Source: Mesorhizobium sp. M9A.F.Ca.ET.002.03.1.2 (GTDB lineage Bacteria > Pseudomonadota > Alphaproteobacteria > Rhizobiales > Rhizobiaceae). From it: 64,000 bases of DNA. Below the pieces are notes generated by a model, which worked only from the letters and a program-made list of their open reading frames with translations, ran no database searches and was not told the DNA's origin. The stretch is from contig NZ_CP034443.1 of NCBI RefSeq assembly GCF_003952365.1, forward strand, positions 1,977,001 through 2,041,000. The letters run 5' to 3'. The translations under genes were made by a program, and so were the position numbers. Shown here piece after piece: positions 9,305 to 18,412 of this stretch (its first letter is position 1; each line of letters opens with the position of its first letter).

Positions 9305-11755
9305 ATGACCGAAAAACTCGTCATCATCGGCAACGGCATGGCGCCTGGGCGGATGCTGGAGCACCTCTTGGAGCAGGCGCCGGGCCGCTACGTCGTCACC
9401 ATCTTCAACGCCGAGCCGCGGGTCAATTACGACCGCATCATGCTGTCGCCGGTGCTGTCCGGCGAGAAGGCCTTCGAGGAAATCATCATCCACGGCGACG
9501 GCTGGTACATCGCCAATGGCATCACCCTCTACAAGGGCCACAAGATCGTCGCCATCGACCGGACGGCAAAGACTGTCACCTCCGACCACGGCGTCACCGA
9601 GCCTTATGACAAGCTCGTCATCGCCACCGGCTCGGTGCCGTTCATCATTCCAGTGCCAGGCCACGATCTGCCCGGAGTGCTGACCTATCGCGATCTCGAC
9701 GACGTCCAGGCCATGCTGCTTGCTGCCCAGTCGCGGGCCAAGGCCGTGGTCATCGGCGGCGGCCTGCTCGGGCTGGAGGCGGCAGCGGGCTTGAACGCGC
9801 AAGGCATGGACGTCACCGTGCTGCATGTCATGCCGACGCTGATGGAGCGCCAGCTCGATCCGGCCGCCGGCTACCTGCTGCAGCGCGCGGTGGAAGAACG
9901 CGGCATCAAGGTCCTCACGAAGGCCAACACCCAGGCGATCGCGGGCAAGGGCAAGGTCGAGCAGGTGGAGCTCGCCGACGGCACCATCGTTCCGGCGACG
10001 CTCGTTGTCATGGCGGTGGGCATCAGGCCGAATGCGGCCCTGGCGAAAGAAGCGGGCATTGCCGTCAATCGCGGCATCGTCGTCGACGCCGGCATGCGCA
10101 GCAACGATCCCGATATCTACGCCCTCGGCGAGTGCGCCGAGGTCAACGGCCAGGTCTACGGGCTGGTCGCACCGCTCTACGAGATGGCGCGCGTCGCCGC
10201 CAGCCAGCTTGCCGGCAACAAGGCGGCAGCCTTCGTCCATATGGACACGCCGACCAAGCTCAAGGTCACCGGTATCGAGCTGTTTTCGCTCGGCGACTTC
10301 GCCGAGGGCGAGGACCGCCAGGAGATCGTGCTGCGCGATGCCGCCGCCGGCGTCTACAAGCGGTTGGTGCTCAGGGATGACCGCATCATCGGCACCGTGC
10401 TCTACGGCGAGACGGCGGACGGCGCCTGGTTCAACGACCTCAAGAAGAAGCAGACCGACATATCGCAAATGCGCGACACGCTTATCTTCGGCCAGTCCTA
10501 CCAGGGAGGCGCCTCCCTGGACCCTATGGCGGCCGTTGCAGCCTTGCCGGATGATGCGGAAATCTGCGGCTGCAACGGCGTTTGCAAGGGAAAAATCACC
10601 GGCGCGATCACGGCCAAGGGCCTGAGCTCGCTGGACGACGTGCGCGCCCACACCAAGGCGTCCGCTTCCTGCGGCTCCTGCACCGGGTTGGTCGAGAAGC
10701 TGATGGTGCTGACCATCGGCGACAAATACAATCCAGCCGCCGTCCAGCCGATGTGCGGCTGCACCACGCTCGGCCATGACGAGGTGCGCCGGCTAATCAA
10801 GGCCAAAGGGCTGAAGACCATTCCCGCCGTTATGCAGGAGCTGGAATGGACAACCTCCTGCGGTTGCGCCAAATGCCGGCCGGCGCTCAACTACTATCTC
10901 GTCTGCGACTGGCCGGACGAGTATGCCGACGACTACCAGTCGCGCTTCATCAACGAGCGCGTCCACGCCAACATCCAGAAGGACGGCACCTATTCGGTGG
11001 TGCCGCGCATGTGGGGCGGCGTCACTAATGCCGCCGAACTGCGGGCCATTGCCGACGTGGTCGATAAGTTCGAGATCCCGATGGTCAAGGTCACCGGCGG
11101 CCAGCGCATCGACATGCTCGGCATTCGCAAGGAGGATCTGCCGGCGGTGTGGGCCGATCTTGGCCAGGCCGGCTTCGTCTCCGGCCAAGCCTATGCCAAG
11201 GGGCTGCGCACGGTAAAGACCTGCGTCGGTTCGGACTGGTGCCGCTTCGGCACGCAGGATTCGACGGGCCTCGGCATCCGCATCGAGAAGTTCATGTGGG
11301 GATCGTGGACCCCGGCCAAGGTCAAGATGGCGGTATCGGGCTGTCCCCGCAACTGCGCCGAGGCGACCTGCAAGGATGTCGGCGTGATCTGCGTCGATTC
11401 CGGCTACGAAATCCATTTCGCCGGTGCCGCCGGCCTCGACATCAAGGGCACCGAGGTGCTCGGCCTGGTCAAGACCGAGGACGAGGCGCTGGAGCATATC
11501 GTGGCGCTGACGCAGATGTACCGCGAGCAGGGCCGCTATCTCGAGCGCATCTACAAATGGGCCAAGCGCATCGGCAAGGAAGAGATCAAGCGCCAGATCA
11601 TGGATGATGGCGAGAAGCGCAAGGCCTATTACGACCGCTTCATCTTCAGCCAGAAATTCGCCCAGGTCGATCCATGGTCGGAACGCGTCTCCGGCAAGGA
11701 CAAGCACGAGTTTAGGCCGATGGCTTCGGTTGGGTTCGCAGAGGCGGCGGAGTGA
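9305..11755 (+). CDS. nirB: Assimilatory nitrite reductase large subunit
   Basis: This enzyme reduces nitrite to ammonium with NAD(P)H in the cytosol. The 816-residue protein has an N-terminal FAD/NAD(P) domain (LVIIGNGMAPG, AVVIGGGLLGLEAA), a BFD-like 2Fe-2S domain near residues 418-470 (CGCNGVCKG, CGSCTGLVEKL), and a C-terminal sirohaem/4Fe-4S domain with CVGSDWC near residue 640 and SGCPRNCAEATC near residue 678. Length matches the family. It overlaps the possible GTG start of nirD by 4 bases. Confidence 0.96.
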   Translation: MTEKLVIIGNGMAPGRMLEHLLEQAPGRYVVTIFNAEPRVNYDRIMLSPVLSGEKAFEEIIIHGDGWYIANGITLYKGHKIVAIDRTAKTVTSDHGVTEPYDKLVIATGSVPFIIPVPGHDLPGVLTYRDLDDVQAMLLAAQSRAKAVVIGGGLLGLEAAAGLNAQGMDVTVLHVMPTLMERQLDPAAGYLLQRAVEERGIKVLTKANTQAIAGKGKVEQVELADGTIVPATLVVMAVGIRPNAALAKEAGIAVNRGIVVDAGMRSNDPDIYALGECAEVNGQVYGLVAPLYEMARVAASQLAGNKAAAFVHMDTPTKLKVTGIELFSLGDFAEGEDRQEIVLRDAAAGVYKRLVLRDDRIIGTVLYGETADGAWFNDLKKKQTDISQMRDTLIFGQSYQGGASLDPMAAVAALPDDAEICGCNGVCKGKITGAITAKGLSSLDDVRAHTKASASCGSCTGLVEKLMVLTIGDKYNPAAVQPMCGCTTLGHDEVRRLIKAKGLKTIPAVMQELEWTTSCGCAKCRPALNYYLVCDWPDEYADDYQSRFINERVHANIQKDGTYSVVPRMWGGVTNAAELRAIADVVDKFEIPMVKVTGGQRIDMLGIRKEDLPAVWADLGQAGFVSGQAYAKGLRTVKTCVGSDWCRFGTQDSTGLGIRIEKFMWGSWTPAKVKMAVSGCPRNCAEATCKDVGVICVDSGYEIHFAGAAGLDIKGTEVLGLVKTEDEALEHIVALTQMYREQGRYLERIYKWAKRIGKEEIKRQIMDDGEKRKAYYDRFIFSQKFAQVDPWSERVSGKDKHEFRPMASVGFAEAAE

Positions 11756-11760
11756 TCAAG

Positions 11761-12090
11761 ATGAACTGGATCGCCATCGGCACCCTCTCCAACATCCCTC
11801 GCCGTGGCGCGCGCTGCGTCGCCACCCCCGAGGGGAAAATCGCGGTCTTCCGCACGGCGGACGACCAAGTCTTCGCCATTGATGACCATTGCCCGCACAA
11901 GGGCGGGCCACTCAGCCAGGGTATCGTGCATGGCGCGGCGGTGACCTGTCCCCTGCACAATTGGGTGATTTCGCTGGAAACCGGCAAGGCGCTTGGCGCC
12001 GACGAAGGCGCGGTGCGCACCATTCCGGTGCGGATCGAGGGCGATCGTCTGTTCATCGCGCTGGAAGCGCTGGCCAGCCGCGCGGCCTGA
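11761..12090 (+). CDS. nirD: Nitrite reductase small subunit, Rieske type
   Basis: This 109-residue partner of NirB has a Rieske fold. Unlike the enterobacterial NirD, which has lost its cluster ligands, it keeps both ligand pairs, CPH (in DDHCPHKGG) and CPLH (in TCPLHNW), so it should carry a 2Fe-2S cluster. ATG at 11761 has GGAG 8 bases upstream; a GTG at 11752 overlapping nirB is an alternative. nasA begins 3 bases downstream. Confidence 0.92.
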   Translation: MNWIAIGTLSNIPRRGARCVATPEGKIAVFRTADDQVFAIDDHCPHKGGPLSQGIVHGAAVTCPLHNWVISLETGKALGADEGAVRTIPVRIEGDRLFIALEALASRAA

Positions 12091-12092
12091 GC

Positions 12093-14924
12093 ATGGAGAT
12101 CGGCGAGGCGCGCGAGGTGAGGACCACCTGCCCCTATTGCGGGGTGGGCTGCGGCGTGCTGGCGAAGGTCGCCGCGGACGGTGAGGTAACCGTCCGCGGC
12201 GACCCTGACCATCCGGCGAATTTCGGCCGGCTCTGTTCCAAGGGCTCGGCACTGGCCGAGACGATCGGCCTCGACGGCAGGCTGCTCACTCCGGAGATCC
12301 ACGGTCGCCGCACCGGCTGGGACGAAGCGCTCGACCTCGTCGCCTCGACCTTCTCGCGGACCATCGCCGAGCACGGACCCGACGCGGTCGCCTTCTACGT
12401 CTCGGGACAGTTGCTCACCGAGGACTATTACGTCGCCAACAAGCTGATGAAAGGCTTCATCGGCTCGGCCAATATCGACACCAATTCACGCCTGTGCATG
12501 GCCTCGTCGGTCGCCGGCCACCGCCGCGCCTTCGGCTCCGACACGGTACCGGGCAGCTATGAGGATCTGGAACTTGCCGACTTGATCGTGCTGGTCGGCT
12601 CCAATCTCGCCTGGTGCCACCCGGTGCTTTACCAGCGCATCGCCGCTGCCCGGGAAAAACGGCCCGACATGAAGGTGGTGCTGATCGACCCGCGCCGCAC
12701 CATGACATCAGATATCGCCGACATGCATCTGGCGATCGCGCCCGACGGCGACGTCGCGCTGTTCACGGGCCTGCTCGCCCATCTTGGCGAACACGGCGTA
12801 CTGGACAGCGCCTATATCGCAGCGCACACGAGGGGCTTTGACGACGCGATTGCCGTTGCTTCGATGCTCGACCTTGCCGGCATCGCCGCCGCCACGGGCC
12901 TCGGCGAGGACGAGCTTGGCCGTTTCTACAGCCTGTTTGCCGCGACGGCGAAGACGGTGACCGTTTACAGCCAGGGCGTGAACCAGTCGTCCTCGGGCAC
13001 CGACAAGGTCAATGCCATCATCAACTGCCACCTCGCCACCGGCCGTGTCGGCAAGCCCGGCGCCGGTCCGTTCTCGGTGACCGGCCAGCCCAACGCCATG
13101 GGCGGCCGCGAGGTCGGCGGCATGGCCAACATGCTGGCTGCCCATATGGAGATCGAAAACCCCGGACATCGCGAGCGCGTGCAACGCTTCTGGAACGCGC
13201 CGACCGTTGCCCAGAAACCCGGCTTGAAGGCGGTCGAGATGTTTCAGGCGGTGGCCGACGGACGCATCAAGGCGCTGTGGATCATGGCGACAAACCCGGT
13301 CGATTCGATGCCGGATGCCAATGCCGTCGAAGCGGCCATCAAGGCCTGCCCGTTTGTCGTGGTGTCGGACGTAATGGCCAGGACCGACACAGTCCGCCAC
13401 GCCCATGTCCGGCTGCCTGCCACCGCATGGGGCGAAAAGGATGGCACCGTCACCAATTCGGAGCGTCGTATCTCGCGCCAGCGCGCTTTCTTGCCAGCGC
13501 CCGGCGAGGCAAGGGCCGACTGGTGGATGATCGCGGAAGTGGCCAGGCGAATGGGTTTTGGCGAGGCGTTTTCGCATGCGTCGCCAGCGGAGATGTTCGC
13601 CGAGCACGCCGCGCTGTCGGCATTCGAGAATGATAGTGCGCGGGATTTCGACATCGGCGCCTATGCCGGGATAGATGCTGCGACTTATGCAGCGCTAGAC
13701 CCGTTCCAGTGGCCAGCGCCGAGCCCAGGCACCCCCCTCTGGCCTGCCGGCCATCTCCCCCGCAAGGGGGGAGATCACCCTTCATTGCGGCCTTCGCAAA
13801 TCGCCAACGTTGCAGAATGGGCGGCGAGCTCGACGCTGCCAATCTCCCCCCTTGCGGGGGAGATAGCCGGCAGGCCAGAGGGGGGTGCTCAAGCTGGACA
13901 TAGCTCAGCCAGCACCCGCTTCTTCGCCAACGGCGGCTTCTACACGCCCGACCGCAAGGCGCGCTTCATCGCCGTCCGCCCAACGGCGCAAAACCGCATC
14001 AGCCCCGACTTCCCGCTGCTCCTCAACACCGGGCGGGTTCGCGACCACTGGCACACCATGACGCGGACCGGCAAGAGCCCGCGGCTGTCCCAGCACATGG
14101 CGGAGCCCTTCGTCGAAATCCACCCGGCGGATGCGCAGCATTTCGGCATCGGCGACGCCGACATCGTGCGTGTCTCGACCGCGCATGGGGAGGTGCTGGT
14201 CCGCGCGTTGCTGACGGCACGGCAGCGGTCGGGCTCAATCTTCGTGCCGATGCACTGGACCGACCAGTTCTCAGCGCGCGCTCGCGTCGATGCGCTGGTG
14301 GCGCCCGTCACCGATACGATTTCGGGCCAGCCGGCCTCTAAGAACGTTGCGGCCCGCGTGGAACGCTTCGCTGCCGTCGCTTTCGGCTTCGCGGTGCTTG
14401 CCGAACGGCCCGCGTCGGTCGATGCCGACTATTGGAGCCTCGCCCGCTGCGCCGCCGGCTGGCGCCTCGAGCTTGCGTTGAAGGCTGGCCGGGACTGGCC
14501 GGTTCTTGCGGCTTCGCTTCTCGGGGCGGACGCGATAGGCGAGACGCTCGCCTATCATGACGTTGCCGGCGGGCACTATCGCTTCGCCCGCTTCGCCGGC
14601 AGCAGGCTGGCTGGCGCGCTCTATCTGGCGCCAAAGCCGGTCGCCGTGTCGCGCAGTTGGGCGGTGGAGCAGTTGAGTGCGGACCATGCTGATCGGCGCG
14701 GGCGGCTCGTGGCCGGGCGGCCGGGTGGCAATCGCGTCGACCGTGGCGCCATCGTCTGCTCCTGTTTCGGGGTCGGCGCCAATCAGATCGCGGAAGCGGT
14801 GCGTGGCGGTTGCGTAAGCGTCGAAGCGATCGGCGCTACCCTGCATGCCGGCACCAATTGCGGCTCCTGCCGCGCCGAGATCAGGACGATTATCGATGGA
14901 CGAAATCTTCAAGCGGCGGAGTGA
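12093..14924 (+). CDS. nasA: Assimilatory nitrate reductase catalytic subunit
   Basis: NasA reduces nitrate to nitrite in the cytosol. The 943-residue protein has the N-terminal 4Fe-4S site with cysteines 13, 16, 20 and 48 (CPYCGVGC ... LCSKG), the molybdopterin oxidoreductase core, the dinucleotide-binding domain from about residue 640, and a C-terminal BFD-like 2Fe-2S domain (CSCFGVG ... NCGSCRAEI). The start is ATG at 12093; longer readings enter another frame of nirD. About 53 residues near 545-600 are encoded by a palindromic repeat inserted in frame (13729-13888). The reading frame stays open, so the enzyme may work with an extra loop. Confidence 0.94.
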   Translation: MEIGEAREVRTTCPYCGVGCGVLAKVAADGEVTVRGDPDHPANFGRLCSKGSALAETIGLDGRLLTPEIHGRRTGWDEALDLVASTFSRTIAEHGPDAVAFYVSGQLLTEDYYVANKLMKGFIGSANIDTNSRLCMASSVAGHRRAFGSDTVPGSYEDLELADLIVLVGSNLAWCHPVLYQRIAAAREKRPDMKVVLIDPRRTMTSDIADMHLAIAPDGDVALFTGLLAHLGEHGVLDSAYIAAHTRGFDDAIAVASMLDLAGIAAATGLGEDELGRFYSLFAATAKTVTVYSQGVNQSSSGTDKVNAIINCHLATGRVGKPGAGPFSVTGQPNAMGGREVGGMANMLAAHMEIENPGHRERVQRFWNAPTVAQKPGLKAVEMFQAVADGRIKALWIMATNPVDSMPDANAVEAAIKACPFVVVSDVMARTDTVRHAHVRLPATAWGEKDGTVTNSERRISRQRAFLPAPGEARADWWMIAEVARRMGFGEAFSHASPAEMFAEHAALSAFENDSARDFDIGAYAGIDAATYAALDPFQWPAPSPGTPLWPAGHLPRKGGDHPSLRPSQIANVAEWAASSTLPISPLAGEIAGRPEGGAQAGHSSASTRFFANGGFYTPDRKARFIAVRPTAQNRISPDFPLLLNTGRVRDHWHTMTRTGKSPRLSQHMAEPFVEIHPADAQHFGIGDADIVRVSTAHGEVLVRALLTARQRSGSIFVPMHWTDQFSARARVDALVAPVTDTISGQPASKNVAARVERFAAVAFGFAVLAERPASVDADYWSLARCAAGWRLELALKAGRDWPVLAASLLGADAIGETLAYHDVAGGHYRFARFAGSRLAGALYLAPKPVAVSRSWAVEQLSADHADRRGRLVAGRPGGNRVDRGAIVCSCFGVGANQIAEAVRGGCVSVEAIGATLHAGTNCGSCRAEIRTIIDGRNLQAAE
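13729..13888. repeat. Palindromic repeat element inside nasA
   Basis: The left arm GCACCCCCCTCTGGCCTGCC-GGC-CATCTCCCCC and the right arm GGGGGAGATAGCCGGCAGGCCAGAGGGGGGTGC are inverted copies 160 bp apart end to end. The arms each carry an inner small hairpin (CTCCCCC-GCAA-GGGGGGAG). The whole element is translated as part of NasA (about PGTPLWPAGHLPRK to AGRPEGGAQ) and contains no stop in that frame. Its text is the kind found between genes in Mesorhizobium. Confidence 0.88.
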
Positions 14925-15093
14925 ATGCGCGGTCGCTGTTGAATTTCACGTGGCCGGAACGGTTCTGCCGCAAAGGCCGTCCCACCAAGCTGTCACCGCG
15001 CTGCTTTGACGCTTACCAGCAATTTACAACCGTGAGCTACCAAGGTCCCTGTTCGATTCGCCAAGGACAGGGAACGGTGGGACAGGGAACAGC

Positions 15094-15579
15094 ATGAGCA
15101 AGACTCTCACTTCATTCGCACTGGTCGCCGTGCTGACGGGTTTGCTGATGGCGCTTAGCCTGGCGGTGGCCAGGCATGGCTATCCCTATGGCGCGATCGG
15201 CGCCAAGCGCCTGGACGGCATTGCCGATGCCGGGACGTTCATCCCGCTTGCGTCAGTCTATTTCTTCAGCGCGCTGCTGATGATGGTCTTGCCGATCAGA
15301 GCTGCCGGCATCGTCCTGACACATGCCGCCGATGCCATCTTTTGGGCGATGATCGTATTGTTCGCGACTATCATTGGCTGCCTCGCCGCCAGATGGGCTT
15401 CCGGTCAGGGCGGCATTTTGCCAGCACTGCTGAACTGGCGCTTCCTGTTTGTCGCAGCCGTCGTCGGATGCCATCTCTTCATGAACGAGCTGCGCCGCAA
15501 CATCCTGCTGAGAAGCCTGTTCTTCGTCGTCTTCGCCGCAGCGACGCTGGCCTGCCTATTCTGGTCGTTCACCATCTAA
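15094..15579 (+). CDS. Small integral membrane protein, unknown function
   Basis: The 161-residue product is strongly hydrophobic with about five membrane segments: residues 8-25, 48-67, 78-98, 112-128 and 138-160. Short charged loops carry GAKRLDG and NELRRN. I do not recognise the family. ATG at 15094 is preceded by GGGACAGGGAAC, a weak ribosome site in a stretch of imperfect repeats (CAGGGAAC twice). It stands alone between nasA and the convergent dehydrogenase gene, so context gives no function. Confidence 0.7.
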   Translation: MSKTLTSFALVAVLTGLLMALSLAVARHGYPYGAIGAKRLDGIADAGTFIPLASVYFFSALLMMVLPIRAAGIVLTHAADAIFWAMIVLFATIIGCLAARWASGQGGILPALLNWRFLFVAAVVGCHLFMNELRRNILLRSLFFVVFAAATLACLFWSFTI

Positions 15580-15609
15580 GAAGTTCGCACAGGCGCTGGG
15601 TCTGGCGGC

Positions 15610-16641
15610 TCAGTTCTTGTCGACCGGCTTCGAACGCATGCGCGAAACAGTCTCGCGTTCGGCCCGCTTCGAACGCTTCGGCGGCAGGCCGCGGTCGATC
15701 AGGTCCATGTCTTCCAGCACCATGTCGCCCATGCGCTTGAAGGCGACGTCGAGCGCGCCGGCCCGATGGGCGGAGCGCAGGAAGCCGGGCAGCGAGCGCA
15801 CGGGATGGTCCTGCGCCAGCGGTTCTTCCGGAAACACGTCGCTGGCGGCGACGATGTGGCCGCTGCGAACGGCGCCCATCAATGCCGGAAAATCGACCAC
15901 GCCGGCACGGCTGAGCAGGATGAAGGCGGCTCCCTTGCGCATTCTGGCAAAGGCCTCAGCGCCGAGAAAACCCTGGTTTTCGCTGGTCACCGAAGCGACG
16001 ACGAAGATGAAGTCGCTGTTCGACAGAACCGCATCGAGCGAGGCCGGCTCGACGCCGTTCTCGATAAGGATCGACGGCGGCAGCCATGGATCGAAGACCT
16101 TGGTCCGCGTGCGAAAGCCAGACAGCAGCCGGTTGAGCGCGCGGCCGAGATCGCCGAAGCCGATGATGCCGACATCCGCGCCGGAGAGAAGCCGCGCTGT
16201 CCGGTTACCGTCGCCGCCCCACAGCTCCTTGCCCTGCCGGAAGGCGAGATCGGCGTCGACGATGTCGCGGGCGAGGTTGAGCGCCATGGCAAGGCCGAGC
16301 TCTGCCACCGGCTCGGCAAAAACCAGACCCGTGGTGACGACATGGATGCCGCGCGAAAACAGCGTCTCATACGGCATATTGTTGATGAGATTGCTCTCGA
16401 CATTGAAGATGCAGCGCAGCGCCGTCATCCTTTCCAGCGTCTCCGGCGCGATGGGCGGCTGACCGACGATGTAGCGCACCTCGGCGAGCATGTCGGCTGG
16501 GAGGGTCGCGACGTCTTCGGGCGTCGTTTCGACGATGCGGTATCTGGCGCGGAATCTCGCCAGTGCCTCGGGCGTGAAAATCAGGTCGAGCGTGCGCGGT
16601 TCGGGCGCGCTGATCACCAGCGGCAAGGCGCTGTTGGACAT
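15610..16641 (-). CDS. D-isomer-specific 2-hydroxyacid dehydrogenase family protein
   Basis: The 343-residue NAD-dependent enzyme has the nucleotide-binding motif DVGIIGFGDLGRALNRLL near residue 160, a VASVTSENQGFLG segment, SRAGVVDFPALM (family position of the catalytic Arg loop) and a late AHRAG with the catalytic-type His. Substrate is unknown. ATG at 16641 is chosen because GGGAGGAATAG precedes it; the frame is open to 16680. It is divergent from the aldehyde dehydrogenase at 16814, suggesting a shared small catabolic unit for a sugar acid. Confidence 0.85.
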   Translation of the reverse strand: MSNSALPLVISAPEPRTLDLIFTPEALARFRARYRIVETTPEDVATLPADMLAEVRYIVGQPPIAPETLERMTALRCIFNVESNLINNMPYETLFSRGIHVVTTGLVFAEPVAELGLAMALNLARDIVDADLAFRQGKELWGGDGNRTARLLSGADVGIIGFGDLGRALNRLLSGFRTRTKVFDPWLPPSILIENGVEPASLDAVLSNSDFIFVVASVTSENQGFLGAEAFARMRKGAAFILLSRAGVVDFPALMGAVRSGHIVAASDVFPEEPLAQDHPVRSLPGFLRSAHRAGALDVAFKRMGDMVLEDMDLIDRGLPPKRSKRAERETVSRMRSKPVDKN

Positions 16642-16813
16642 GACTATTCCTCCCGGCGCGATCCGCGTCGCACCTTTCAAGAATCATGTTTTGCCACCTC
16701 GACACCTAGCACATACCCGTCGAGGAGGAGAACTTTGCCGCCGGCGGCCTTGCGGTGAGGCGGCCGGTGGTCCAGATAGACGGCAATCGAAGGACGACAA
16801 GGAAGACAGCGAC

Positions 16814-18253
16814 ATGATCCCGTTTCGAAAGAACCTCATCGATGGCGAGTGGGTGGGCGATGCCGGCTCCCGCAACATAAACCCGTCCAACCTCGATGAC
16901 GTGGTCGGCGAATATGCGTCGGGGGGCGCCGAGCAGGCCCGGCAGGCCATCGCGGCGGCGAAAGCAGCGTTTCCGGCGTGGTCCCGGTCGGGCCCGCTGG
17001 CGCGCCATGCGGTGCTGAAGAAGGCATCGGACGAAATCATCGCGCGGAAAGAGGAAATCGGCCGGTCATTGGCACGCGAGGAAGGCAAGACGCTGGTCGA
17101 GGGCATTGGCGAGACCGTGCGGGCCGCCCAGATTTTCGACTTCTTTGCCGGCGAGACGCTGCGCCTGTCGGGCGAGCTGGTTCCGAGCGTGCGGCCCGGC
17201 GTCGGTGTCGAGATCACGCGGGAGGCGGTCGGCGTCGTCGGCATCATCACGCCGTGGAACTTCCCGATCGCCATCCCGGCCTGGAAGATCGCCCCGGCCC
17301 TGGCCTACGGCAACACCATTGTCTTCAAGCCGGCCGACCTGGTTCCGGAGAGCGCCTGGACGATTGTCGACATCCTGCACCGCGCCGGCCTGCCGAAGGG
17401 CGTGCTCAATCTCGTGATGGGCAAGGGTTCGGTGGTCGGCCAGGCAATGCTCGATAGCCCTGACCTCGACGCCATCACGTTCACCGGCTCGGTCGGCACC
17501 GGCAAGCGCGTGGCTGCGGCGAGCGTCGAGCACATGCGCAAATTCCAGCTCGAAATGGGCGGCAAGAACCCGCTTGTCGTGCTCGACGATGCCGACCTCG
17601 GCACAGCCGTCGATTGCGCGATCAACGGCGCATACTTCTCGACCGGCCAGCGCTGCACGGCGTCGTCCCGACTGGTCGTGACGGACGGCATCCATGACCG
17701 CTTCGTCGACGCAATGAAAGACCGCCTGGGCAAGCTGGTTGTCGGCGACGCCCTCGATGCGAAAACCCAGATCGGACCCGTCGTCGACCAGAGCCAGCTG
17801 AAGCAGGACGAGGACTATATCGCCATCGGCCGCAAGGAAGGCGCCGATCTGGCCTTCGGCGGTGAACGGCTCGATCGCGAAACGTCCGGCTTCTACCTGC
17901 AACCCGCGCTGTTCGTCGAAGCCACTAACGCCATGCGCATTTCACGCGAGGAGATTTTCGGGCCCGTCGCCAGCGTGATCCGCGTCAAGGACTATGACGA
18001 GGCGCTTGCGGTGGCCAACGACACGCCTTTCGGCCTGACGTCGGGCATCTGCACGTCGAGCCTCAAGCACGCCACGCACTTCAAGCGCAATTCGGAAGCC
18101 GGTATGGTGATGGTCAATCTGCCGACGGCGGGCGTCGACTTCCATGTGCCTTTCGGCGGACGCAAGGGATCGAGCTACGGCCCGCGCGAGCAGGGTCGCT
18201 ATGCGGCGGAGTTCTACACTACGGTGAAGACAGCCTACACGTTCGCCGGCTAA
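16814..18253 (+). CDS. NAD(P)-dependent aldehyde dehydrogenase, probable 2-oxoglutarate semialdehyde type
   Basis: The 479-residue enzyme shows GVVGIITPWNFPIAIPAWK, the cofactor motif FTGSVGTGKRVA, the general base in LEMGGKNPLVVLDDAD and the nucleophile in STGQRCTASSRL (Cys near residue 280). Overall pattern fits the 2,5-dioxovalerate dehydrogenase group, which ends non-phosphorylating sugar and sugar-acid pathways; that substrate is an inference. ATG at 16814 has GGAAG upstream; the frame is open much further upstream but into the divergent gene. Confidence 0.88.
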   Translation: MIPFRKNLIDGEWVGDAGSRNINPSNLDDVVGEYASGGAEQARQAIAAAKAAFPAWSRSGPLARHAVLKKASDEIIARKEEIGRSLAREEGKTLVEGIGETVRAAQIFDFFAGETLRLSGELVPSVRPGVGVEITREAVGVVGIITPWNFPIAIPAWKIAPALAYGNTIVFKPADLVPESAWTIVDILHRAGLPKGVLNLVMGKGSVVGQAMLDSPDLDAITFTGSVGTGKRVAAASVEHMRKFQLEMGGKNPLVVLDDADLGTAVDCAINGAYFSTGQRCTASSRLVVTDGIHDRFVDAMKDRLGKLVVGDALDAKTQIGPVVDQSQLKQDEDYIAIGRKEGADLAFGGERLDRETSGFYLQPALFVEATNAMRISREEIFGPVASVIRVKDYDEALAVANDTPFGLTSGICTSSLKHATHFKRNSEAGMVMVNLPTAGVDFHVPFGGRKGSSYGPREQGRYAAEFYTTVKTAYTFAG

Positions 18254-18412
18254 TCAGGGTCCATAGCGCAGACGAACCGGGGCGGGCGAGCAACCGATGA
18301 TACTTCGGAATGCGAACCTGACCTGGTTCAGCCCGCCGCGGTGCTGGCCGTCCTTTCGCAATCCTTGAGAGGAGAGTACAGAAACGACGCGTCAGCAAGG
18401 TACCTGCGTTTT

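Noticed and set aside
9302..10777. Long minus-strand frame over nirB
   Set aside because: Shadow of nirB; composition dominated by Gly, Asp, His and Arg without domain pattern.
15040..15093. Repeated CAGGGAAC text before the small membrane gene considered as an operator
   Set aside because: The repeats are short and imperfect and no known regulator site matches.
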